Of a DNA stretch of 64,000 nucleotides, positions 1-10,606 are shown piece after piece. Source of the stretch: Setaria digitata (Eukaryota > Nematoda > Chromadorea > Rhabditida > Setariidae); the NCBI GenBank assembly GCA_003640385.1, contig RCAB01000088.1, positions 1 to 64,000 of the forward strand, read 5' to 3'. Each line of letters starts with the position of its first letter. Position 1 is the stretch's first letter. The notes under the pieces were generated by a model that saw nothing but the letters and a program-made list of their open reading frames with translations, ran no database searches and had not been told where the DNA came from. The position numbers and the translations under genes were made by a program.

Positions 1-286
1 AAAAAAAAAAAAAAAAAGACTGTTGTGGTATGAAAATGTTCAGGTTTTAATTAGTTAGAAAATGCAGCCAATTAGGTTTTTAATTTAAATTCTAAATTTA
101 ATTTCCGCGAGTTGAATTTGAATAAAGTTTTAAAATTTGACTTGTCGATATTTAAAAAGTTACTCGTACTGTAAAAGAAGGAATTCCAAATTTAACTATC
201 TTACTTCAATTCCAATCCAACATATATCCATTCTTATTTTTTCCCATCCAGGTTACACATCTTTCCTCTAACTTGCTACTTTTACC

Positions 287-292
287 TTTATT
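287..292 (-). terminator. Putative poly(A) signal of the Trio-tail gene
   Basis: On the minus strand AATAAA lies 8 bases after the inferred stop codon of the SH3-Ig-FN3-kinase gene. It is the canonical animal polyadenylation hexamer and suits a short 3' UTR. The remaining bases down to position 1 are AT-rich with a 17-base A run at the window edge; no gene was seen there. In DNA this AT-rich such hexamers also arise by chance. Confidence 0.35.
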
Positions 293-299
293 TGCAACT

Positions 300-3200
300 T
301 TATAGAGTCATTTCTTGGAAACAGTAAAATTCAAATGTTGAAATTCTAAATCTGACAGCGAAAAAAAAATTAAGAAAAATGAAAATGAATTTATTCATTC
401 ATTACCTGGCATCGGTAATAATTATGGATTTTAATAATGAAATAATCGCTGGTGAATGAATTCGATAATTTTGTATTTCATCAATTGTTGAAATATTTGA
501 AAGAATTTTCAGTCGCATCACTTCGTAGTACTTATCATCAAATGGTATTTTACCCGTTGTTAATACATGAAGTACAATTCCAAAACTCCTATCAATTAAA
601 TGAATTTAAATTTTTTAATAATGGAAAAATGAACGAATAAAATAGAATGCATAAAATTATCATTAATAACAATTCAATTTATTCAACGAAAAATAAAATT
701 AGTTAGCTAAATAATTTTTATTTTCTGACTGTTTTCAAATAACCAATTAATTAGCTTGTTTGTTTGCTTCTCTCTTTCTTTTTCTGGTGATTTAAACTCG
801 ATTTCATTTTACATAAAAGCAATTTATGCAATCAAATATGGGAATGTTGGGAATTTTTGAGTAATGAATTAACTAATTAATTAAATTAAAATCAAACCAT
901 ATATCTGCTTTTGTTGTAACTTCATGATGTGAAATTTGTTCCGGTGCAGCAAAACAAACCGAATCATTATTCCAAACAACTGTTTTCCCATTACAACGTC
1001 GACTGGATCCGAAATCGATCACCACAAGGCGTACAATATTACTTGCATGTGTTACTAAATTTTCCGGCTGCAATAAAAAACAAATGCTATTGTTTGTTTA
1101 AATTACAATAACAATAAAACAATAAATTTTATTGTTTGATTAAATTATCCAACCATAACTGAAACATATTTTATTGCTTGATAAAATTGTCTGGCTACAA
1201 TAAAGAGAAATTCTTGGTTAAAATTTCCGGCTATAATAAAAATTAATGCTAGTTAGTCAATTCTTTTTTCTTTTCCTTCTTTCCTAACACTAAAAACTAA
1301 CAATCATTGGTTAGGAAAAATTTCGTTAAAATTTTTCAATTCGTACTTGAATGGCAAGATGTACAATCTGAAATGAGTGAAGATATTCGAGTGCTAGGAG
1401 AAGATCTTTGCAGAAACGTTGGATTAAAATTTCTGAGATATATCCAAGACGTGTTATATAATCCAGCAGATGTGGACCATTTAACCTGTTTGATATTAGT
1501 TCGTTATTATTATTATTAATTAATGGTTTACAATCAATCAATCAATAATTATTATGATGAAGACTTTTGTTTTTTTTTTTTTTTTCTTCTTATTTTATTT
1601 TTCTTGAACGAAAAACAAAAAAAAGCCGTAATGAAGTATGAAAAATTTCCAGTAAATACTTTTTTATTAATTTAGAAGAAAATATAGCCAAAAAGGAAAA
1701 TTTAATATTTCAAATGTTTTAGGAATTAAAATAGAAGACCTAAAATCAAAATATTCATTAGTGTCTAGAATTTTCACCTAATATTTATGATGCATATCTT
1801 TTATTTGTTGGAAATTTTTAGTTACAAACAAATTTTGGAGGGAATTAAGCTAAACTGTATTGTAAAATAAACTTCTAGAAGCATTTTCATTTGTAATAAT
1901 TTACTTATTTTCACCACGGAATCAAATTTTTGGATCAAACTTAACTAAAACTTATCATTCATATTTTTATTTAAAATGAAGATTAATTGTTACCATTGCA
2001 TAATCATAACTGGTTGATTATTAATTTTAACTGCACCACAATAAGTGACAATATTACGGTGTCGCATGAAATGCGCAATGCCAATTTCACGTTTCGCGTC
2101 AACCCAATTATGCTGAATGCGTACCAGTTCACGCATGAAATATTTCGCTGCATATTGTTTCTTATCCGTTTTACGTATTATTTGCTTTATGTCAGCAAAT
2201 TGTCCCTTATAAATTACGCTACCAATAGTGTAAATTTCAGTATATTCCGTTTCATCCATATAAACTATCTAGAACAAAAAAAAAAAAGGTAAAAATTTAA
2301 AAATTATTAGAAAAAAAAAAATTGCGTTCTGTTTTACAGCTCACGTAAATATGAGCAAATGCATGTAGCACGATAAAATGTTTATAAAATTGCTACGATT
2401 AAAATGGAATACGAAGAAGAGAGAAAGAGAGAGAGAGAGACCTGTAGAAAGATCTTTATTGAATTAATGAAAAGAGAAATTAATGAACGAATAACTATTA
2501 ATTAAGAAAAAATTTTATATGAAATTATAATCACCTCAGCATTTATGTCATCAGCGAATGTAAACGATGATAAAGATTGCAGATAAGACAAATCCAAATC
2601 AGTTTGAACGATTTGTCCAATTTCACCTTTGAAATATTCATTAAAAGCGTAAATACGAAACGAATACGAACTTGGTTTGAGATCAGTGATAATAGTTGAT
2701 GTACCAGTGATACCTTCCATTGCTATTTTATAATCAGTCATATCTGGAAAAATATTAATTTTTCTGGAGAATTTAAATTAACTTAGAAGATACTAAGAAT
2801 ATCTGCTTTAATTAGATTGATGCTAATATGAAAAAAAAAAAGTATAAAAGTAAAAGTATATGAAATATACTATTATCACTGAAAATATATATATATATAT
2901 TTTTTCATATACTTTATATGAAATATATGTATGAAAAAATATAAGAATAAGCGAATTTTGATGCAAAATTCATAGTAATAAAATGGAAAATTCTATTTCA
3001 ATCTCGACAGGTTGAAGAAAGAATTTAAGCAATTCCATTCTATCTTATCTATTGCAAAAATTTACAGAAAGATAAGAAAAAAAAAAAGTTTCTGAAATAA
3101 TAACACATTCACTTTTCTGCAGTTTTTATAAAAAGGAAAAGCGAAAAAATAAAAAAGCAATCGATTAGGAAGATTTTATGAGGAGGAAAAGAATTAAATA

Positions 3201-6200
3201 AGAATAATCTACGTAGCAAAATAATAGTTAGAACTTCAAATAGAATTCAAAAAAAATAGAATTGAAAGGAATTTGAAATTTTCGATTTTTTCGGAGTGCT
3301 TTTTTTTTTGCAGAATTTAAAATTTACTAATTCAAGACTGACTACAATATTTCTAAATTTAAAAATTAGCAAAAATACCTTTTCGTTTATATTCAATGAC
3401 ATAGTGCACATTTTTCGAATTACCACCATTTGCGTCCTTCCACTGTAATAATACAGTATTGCGACTAATTGCTTTACATATCGTAAAATGAGTAACACCA
3501 GGTGGTACGATAACCGTAATCCATGCTACAGTATGACATTTACCAAAAATATTTTTAGCTTCAACCCAATATTGTCCACCATCTTGTGCAGTGCAGTTTT
3601 TCAGTGTTAACATTGAATAACCTTCATCGTTTGTCTGCAAAACTTTTTTTTTTTTTTTTTAATGGGATGATTTCAAATTGATACAGTGAAAAGTATCTAA
3701 AATTACTGATAATTAAAGTCTCGATAAGCGCACATATGAAATTAATGAGTAGATAAATGAGAAGTGAGTCTCATTTCCTAAACACTTCCATGAACATTGA
3801 TAAAACAAAAATGCTACAAAATTATTAATAATAGAGGGAAAAGAGAAGGTGAAAGGGAAAAAGAAAGGAAAGCAAAGTCATACTATTGCTATCTTCATTT
3901 CTTTATCAAATATAATTAAATTCAATGGAAATTTTTTCTTATCACACAATAATTTATTATGTGTAATTTTTTTTTTGGTCTTACAGTAATTAAACGAAGT
4001 GAAAGCATACAGTAATGTCATAATAACGTTTAGCTGTAATCACTGGTCCACGCCACGTGATCGTATGCGATTCTTCCGAAAAAAATTTACACATTAAACG
4101 CAATTTCTCGCCCAATTTTATTCGTAAATCTTGCAAAGGTTCAATGCAAATCGGCCTTTTATGGATACTCGGTAGTGTTAATGAAAATGATTGCTTCTGT
4201 ACAGGTAAAAATGATATTAGACTGGTTAGATATGAAATATTATTTAATAAATTTGATGGATTATCCTTGAAAATGATTGCTTGACCGGAATCCACCAAAT
4301 GATACCATTTCCGACGATACCTGGAAAACAATGCATCACAAAAATTATTCTGAATAATTACGTAGCATAGGTTGAAAAAAAAGAAGAGACATTTGTCAGG
4401 TAAATAGCACATGTAAAAATATCACATTTCACCTCTTTCTTCTTTTTTTTTTGCAAAAAAAAAAAAAAATTATTCTCAACAAATGTAGAAATGTTCTCAT
4501 ATCCATCACACTAAATTAGAATTAAAATTGATAAATGATAGCAAATTAAAAAAAGAAAAAAAATATATAGTTAAAATATTCTGAAATTTTGCAAAAAATA
4601 AGTAATTAGTTTAAAAGCAATCCTAAAATTCATAAGAATTTTTGTAACTAAAATAGCAGTAGGCTTGTGAATTGGTTCAAGCTAGAAAAAAAAAAAAAAT
4701 TGCATAAACTTAAAAGTAAAACATTGCTAGAACGAACAAACCTTATTTGTTCGGCAAAATTATTCCCCGGTACTGTATTTAAATCAAGAAAATATGTTGG
4801 AATATACCCTTTTTCGCCATCTTCTTTTTCAACTTTCGCATAGCCTTCCTCGTCGATATTTAAAATTTTCACCTGTAATAAGCGGTAAATTGGAAAAAAA
4901 AAAAACTTTAAATTATAATAAATTTAAAATAAATTTGGTAATTTTATCATTGATTATTTCGGAGGGAGAGAGAGAGAGAGAGACGGAAGAGCGAATAATT
5001 ATTGGGTAATGATCAAAATTAATTGTTAGACACAATAGTTATATTGTCTTGGCAATGTGTAAAGTGAACTGAATCATAACAAGCTTTATCACTTTCTTTG
5101 ATTTATCACTTCCTAATCAACTAATCCGCTAAATGATCACTGCTGAACTCTGATTTATGATCATCATCCTCTTCATGGCCTGCCGGTCAATATTTATTAG
5201 CTTTTAAAATCATCTTGAAACTTTTCTGCACGAGAAAATGTCAACATCAAGTATATTTTTGCCTCATTCGTACATAAATAAATGCATTTAACTACTTAAA
5301 TTCCATTTGTTAATTTTCATTTAAGTTGTTCAATTATTTCTTTGCTAAAATAAAACCTTTTCGCCACGATGACCACTAATTTGCCTCGTTTTCACCGCAC
5401 AAAATGAACAATTCATTACAGCATCGACATCATCCATACATTTCTCGGATATCGACGACTCTTCCTGAAAAAGAAGTGGACGGAATTGAAAGTTAATAGA
5501 ATATAAAATTTATACTGTAGAGTTATTATTTACCTGTTTAAATCTATAGCTATACAAAACTCTCAAACGTATTTCAACATTTAATTTTTGCAAAATTTTA
5601 AAAGATTATTTACAATGCTGCAAACACATCAAATAATCAAAATAATAATTATGGCTAAAATTTGATTAAGTTATAATCATGCTATGACAGTTTCAAATTA
5701 GTTTATCGAAACGATTCAATTTCTTTGATAAAAAGTAAATAAAGATCGAGATTAACGTTTAAATCGTATTAATGTGCTAATGACTGTGACAATTAACTTA
5801 TCAGTAAGTATTAAGATCACTTTAACACAGGTTACTTTCTGATTTCTCTCAGGTCATACACCATGACGAACATCGAAGTTGATGCAGCAAAGATTGATTA
5901 ACTTTTGCTAAATTATCACGAAATTATCATGATTTCACAGCTTCACTTTCATGTCTACCAATTTTAGTTGCATACATATTTATTAATCATAAATTAAAAT
6001 TTAATTGATCATGAATGAAACTAAAATTTAAAGAACAAAAATGCAAGCTACTTATCCCCCTCCTCCATATTTTATTACATCATCATAAAACGAAAAAGGA
6101 AGAACAGAAATGAAAGAAATGAAGTTAGGAAATGATCTGTAAACAAATAAAGGACAAAATACAAATACAAAGGATTGAAAGTGCAAAAAAATAAACAAAT

Positions 6201-6323
6201 AATTATATAAGAAAAGTGAAACTTTAATGAATAAATCTAATATAACTACAAATTTTAATTAATAAAAGAGAAAGAAAGCGAAAAAAAAAACTATCCACTA
6301 ACCGTTACAATTTCGCTCGACAT
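300..6323 (-). CDS. Trio/Kalirin-tail protein: SH3-Ig-FN3-(pseudo)kinase
   Basis: Eleven exons (6323-6303, 5464-5357, 4872-4742, 4320-4011, 3634-3379, 2743-2535, 2268-1994, 1485-1347, 1067-898, 588-406, 345-300) join in phase to 615 codons. Order: short N-terminus starting MSSEIVT; SH3 (about residues 20-80, ending GYIPTYFL); linker; Ig I-set (about 150-240, DGGQYWVEAKN); FN3 (about 250-350, SYSFRIYAFNEY); kinase fold (about 355-615). This order matches the C-terminal tail of Trio/Kalirin Rho exchange factors, but no DH-PH module is seen and the ATG lies directly upstream, so it reads as a stand-alone protein. Kinase motifs: AAK lysine, IDFGSSR and AAPEQI are present; the catalytic loop is HLAIQPEN instead of HLDxKPEN, and the glycine loop is degenerate, so catalysis is unlikely. 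The last exon (15 codons) and the 21-base first exon are the weakest parts. It may act as a scaffold in cytoskeletal signalling (inference). Confidence 0.8.
1055..1255. repeat. Diverged short tandem repeat at an intron/exon border
   Basis: Three or four imperfect copies of a unit of about 60-70 bases built around AAATTTTCCGGCTGCAATAA recur near 1057, 1140, 1185 and 1217. The copies differ by substitutions and small indels. They fill the intron between two kinase exons of the minus-strand gene, and the first copy contains the 3' splice acceptor and first codons (PEN) of the next exon. This suggests local duplication of an exon edge followed by decay. Confidence 0.45.
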
Positions 6324-6619
6324 ATCTCTCTCACGCAATATACCACCAATTTGATAACTTCATTTTCCTTTTCTTTTTTTATTGAAATAATTCGTCGCTG
6401 TTAACGTCATCAAATCATCACCATCATTATCATATTATCATTATCACTGATAATTGAGAACAACTGCTATAAGAGAGGCAAAGGAAAAATATTGTTGCTC
6501 GCAAACAGGAACGACTACTACTGGCATTTCCGATTGCTTCATCTTTTCCGCTTCCATTGAACCAATAGCAAACTCTCTTCAATCTTCCTCATTTCTGCTA
6601 TCATTTAGCATGCATTTTT

Positions 6620-6978
6620 TACTCTAAACATGTCATTTTTTCTTTTCAAATTTAGGTATTATATATGTATTTTTGTTTTCGAATTCAAGTATTACATATA
6701 TTTCTTTTCTTCTCAAATTTTAGCAGTGCATATTTCTTGTTTGTTTTCGAATTTAGCCATCATCTCTATCTTCTTTCTTTTCGAATTTGTGTACTACTAT
6801 GTATTTTTGTTTTCTAATTTAAGTGTTACATATATCCCTTTCTTTGAATATATATTTGTTTTCGAATTTAGGCATCATTCATATATTTTTCCGCTTCGAA
6901 TTTCAGCACTTTTTACTCTAAACATGTCATTTTTTTTCAAATTTAGGTATTATTATATATGTATTTTTTTTTCAGTAT

Positions 6979-7029
<51 letters not shown>

Positions 7030-7570
7030 TTCTTAAATAATATTTTTTAAAATATGCTTTATTATTATATATCATGTATATATACGTATTTCCGTTTCCG
7101 AATTCAGATATCCCATGTGCCTGCTTTTTTTTCGCATTCCAGTGTTATACATATTTTTGTTTTCGAATTTAGCGATCATATATATCCTTTTTTTTCTCCT
7201 CAGATTTAGGTATTATGTTTATCTTTGTTTTGAAATTTTATCTCTTTCCCTTTCGATTTTCAGCACTTTTATGCACATATATTATATTATATTATATTAT
7301 TATTATATTATATTATTATTATATTATATTATTATTATATTATATTATTATTATATTATATTATTATTATATTATATTATTATTATATTATATTATTATT
7401 ATATTATATTACTATTATATTAATTATATTATTATTATATTATATTATGTTATATTTTATTATATTATATTAAATATTAGCTATTTTGTATTACACTATA
7501 TTATATTAGGTATTAGCTACTATGCATTACACTATATTATGCCGATATTATCCTACCGATATATATTCTT
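6620..7570. repeat. AT-rich satellite and microsatellite block
   Basis: From about 6625 to 7260 a degenerate unit of roughly 45-65 bases recurs about ten times, with cores such as TTTTCGAATTTAGGTATTAT and TGTATTTTTG. A (TA)n run lies at 6980-7026. From about 7268 to 7450 a TATTA/TTATTATATTA microsatellite follows, then decaying TATTA repeats to about 7550. Open frames here (136, 102 and 123 codons) encode only low-complexity F/Y/I/L strings and are repeat artefacts. The block separates the divergent Trio-tail gene and the truncated MGAT5 gene. No gene was seen in 6324-7646. Confidence 0.8.
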
Positions 7571-7646
7571 GTCAAATTATATTTGACTTTGAGTGATTGT
7601 CGTTGTGGATTTGGACAACTGAGCATTCTAAATCCTTAATTTACAG

Positions 7647-9538
7647 GTTTATGGTAAAGCTGCTTATATGTGGAGAGATTCGAAACCACTTATTGAGACA
7701 GTGAGAAAATTCACGGAGGTGCATGCAACAGTTAACGATAATCTTCCGGATTTCGACGGTCTTGTGATAAATCATGGAGTTCTGACAGGTCCTAAATTAC
7801 ATTCCCTAATGAAGAGGGTGAAGATATTCCTAGGTCTTGGTTTCCCATTTGAAGGCCCTGCACCATTGGAAGCTATTGCAAATGGTGCAGTTTTTATCAA
7901 TCCTTCATTCAAACCGCCGAAATCGCGGAAAACGTGTGATTTCTTCAAGGACAAACCAACTTTGCGTGAGGTTAATTCCGTTTAGATTGTTATTATTTAG
8001 CGTACTCAGCTGAACTTCAGTACATGGATATCTGATTTTCTCAGTTGCGACTATCTGCAAACCTGAAGACTCTAAACTTCTGTAACCTTCATTATTTACT
8101 TTCTGTTAAAATCATGAAATTTAATTCCATACGAGACTGCATTTATGTCGAATTCCAAATGTACTAGAAAGTAGACTGAAAAAGGAGTTATGCGCTGTTT
8201 TTATTCTGAAGGCTCATTTTCTTAATGTCATATGTTCCGGAAATTCCAGCTAACGAGTCAAAATCCTTATGCGGAGATTTTTATCGGTAGGCCTCAGGTA
8301 TTAACCATTGACATTGCAAATTCATCACAGGTGGAAGATGCAATACGTGATGCTTTGCTATCAAAAGTTAGTTTGAATCATGTTTTCTTGAGTTTCTTGG
8401 AAAAATTTATTTGCATTAAGTTGAGAACACTTGATCCAGAATTATTAAAATTGGTTGTAGTGAAGCGTGCAACCACAAAATCACTTATAGCTAAAATATT
8501 ATTTCGACGTTAGCATGCGACATCTCTGATTCAGGGCCTTAGTGCGCGTTCTCCCTACAACGCAGGATTGTACTTCAGTAGTTCTTTTACTTTATGAAAT
8601 ATCTAGAATGTTTTGATAACAGCAATAGTCACAATGCAATTGTTTCCATTTCCTAATTAAAAATGTTTGGCCAAAGCCATAAACTATTAATATATTAAAT
8701 AATTGACAATAACTTCTAGCCTGTCCCATATATCCCTTTCGAATTCACTGTCTTGGGAATGCTACAACGAGTAAATATTTTGATTTCGAAGCAGGATTTT
8801 TGTTATGTTAGCCGTTTTCCTCCCCTCCAAGCTGTGCAAATTGTTGAAGCAGTTCCAATGCAATCTTGCCAGGATGCATGTCACCAGCATAGTTAGTTTT
8901 ACTGTTAAAAGAACTTTGATATATCCAAAATAGAAAATATTGAATACGACTTGATATAAAAATGTTGGACCACTGATAGCAGTAGCTGGAATGCTAAGAG
9001 AAGTTTTATTCATTTTTTTTATTCATCAGAAAGTTTTATTCTTGTCACTCTTATAAAATCCCATAATTATTTTTGCATTTTCAGATCTTCGTTGTGAGCG
9101 TTCATTCTTCCGTCTCGTGAATTTACCTGAATTTTTAAACAAGTGAGTTTTTTGTTTATTTTTCTATAGGATCACAATTTTAATTCCATTGTTTGTAATT
9201 TCGTCGTACTCTTGTTATTGGTTTTCATTATAAGTTTCTAGTCGACTTTGAACAGCTGAACAGGGCTGATGTATGTGGTTTGAAAAATTACACACATAAA
9301 TTAATTAATTCCACAGTGTCTGTTTGAAGTGTGGTTTGGAGGAATCATTTTCAGGAGTGGATCATGTAAGGAGTTGAAGAGCAACTCAAGTCCTTATGCA
9401 CCTTACTCCTGCTCAAAGCAGGGAAATCCTGATTTATACAGCTGCGCATCTGTCCCAACCGTTCCAAGCATTCGACGAATATGCCCTTGTCGTGATTTCA
9501 TGTGTGATCAAACTGCCATATGTTCTTCTTGTTTATGA
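7647..9538 (+). CDS. gly-2: Alpha-1,6-mannosylglycoprotein 6-beta-N-acetylglucosaminyltransferase V, C-terminal part
   Basis: Five exons (7647-7970, 8250-8366, 8720-8891, 9085-9142, 9355-9538) give 284 codons and a TGA. MGAT5/GnT-V is a Golgi type II enzyme that adds the beta-1,6 GlcNAc branch to complex N-glycans using UDP-GlcNAc. Recognisable landmarks: EVHATV; LGLGFPFEGPAPLEAIANG (donor-site region); NPSFKPPKSRKTCDFF; TSQNPYAEIFIGRP; PYIPFEF..GMLQRVN; and the cysteine-rich C-terminus ICPCRDFMCDQTAICSSCL. Animal GnT-V has about 740 residues, so the cytoplasmic tail, membrane anchor and first half of the catalytic region are missing. Upstream lies only satellite DNA and an opposite-strand gene, so 5' exons are either far upstream or lost in assembly. 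The first exon opens at a splice acceptor, not an ATG. Confidence 0.85.
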
Positions 9539-9741
9539 TTGGACATCCTGAGGTTCCATCCGCAAGAATCCCTCGTACTTTTTTGCAGGTGAGTACCTTA
9601 ACTGACTTCGTGATTTCAGGTTACAAAAAAATTCATGAGCTAGCTTCGTAATCTTACATAATGTACGATTCCATGAAGTTCCAGAATTCGGTTCTTTTAT
9701 TTTATTCGTTGCATTAATAGGTCTTTTATCGCTACCAATTC

Positions 9742-10053
9742 ATGATGTTAATTGTTTTCATAATATCAATTTGCTTTAATTACTACGACCATATTTTTAT
9801 TATCTCAGTTCTTTCGGGTGAGCTCAGGGACTACAGTTTCACTATTTCCTTATTTGATATTGTGATACGTAGTTGCATAACTGTCGCTTTATTAAATATC
9901 ATTTTAGCCACATATTTATACATTCCCTTTCAATGGCTCGCTATACATACAATCTTTTATATTTTCCTCAAATCAGGATTGTGTGCAAATAGTCTTATGG
10001 CCCAAATATCTTATTTCAAGATTTTGGAAAAAAAAATAAAACTATTTTTCTAA
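9742..10053 (+). CDS. Hypothetical small membrane protein ORF
   Basis: A 103-codon ORF starting MMLIVFIISICF with three strongly hydrophobic stretches (about residues 1-24, 40-62, 66-85). An AG 23 bases upstream of the ATG could be a trans-splice acceptor. I recognise no family; the multi-spanning pattern resembles a fragment of a transporter membrane domain, but this is weak. It follows gly-2 on the same strand by about 200 bases and could be a short gene, a single exon of one, or chance in AT-rich DNA, where F/I/L/Y codons are favoured. Confidence 0.25.
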   Translation: MMLIVFIISICFNYYDHIFIISVLSGELRDYSFTISLFDIVIRSCITVALLNIILATYLYIPFQWLAIHTIFYIFLKSGLCANSLMAQISYFKILEKKIKLFF

Positions 10054-10606
10054 TAAATAAGGTCAAGTTGCTGATAACGGCTCCTTTCCTAAGTTATCAT
10101 GAATAGATCACGCGCCTTCACTAAAATTTCTTTTAAGCGATCATCAAAGTGAAATATTTCCATTGTCATAAGTTGTCTTTCTCCATTTGATTATTTGAGA
10201 ACGATATACTAATACGGCGTACAAATAAGAATAAGAAATTTATAAGAAATTTCTAGAACATTATGAATAGAAATCTAAAGCTTTCTTTAAATTTATTGTG
10301 ATCTGATGGTTTGTGAAGTGCGAATACAAAGTTTAGTATAATTGTAACATGACAGTTGCTGAAGCACTGTATCGAATCCCACCTTACTGAGTATTGATGA
10401 AATGTTTAAGCTCAAGAGAAAGAGACAAGTACAGAGTAACCTAAAAGTTGGAACTTCGAAATAAGAAGAGGATTAAAGGGTCTGGAACAACTTTTGGTAT
10501 ACGTTACAATTTGAAGTTCATAATACGAATTAAACTGCTTTCGGCTTATTTGCTCCTAGCAGATATCATGAGATGTGATATAGTTCAACAACTGCTATAA
10601 TTTTCT
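10054..10606. other. Intergenic, no gene seen
   Basis: AT-rich sequence between the small membrane ORF and the 3' end of sec-5, which converge here. No conserved coding signal, RNA gene or repeat was recognised. Confidence 0.5.

Noticed and set aside
6630..7586. Three long plus-strand ORFs of 102-136 codons
   Set aside because: They translate AT satellite and microsatellite into F/Y/I/L strings with no domain.
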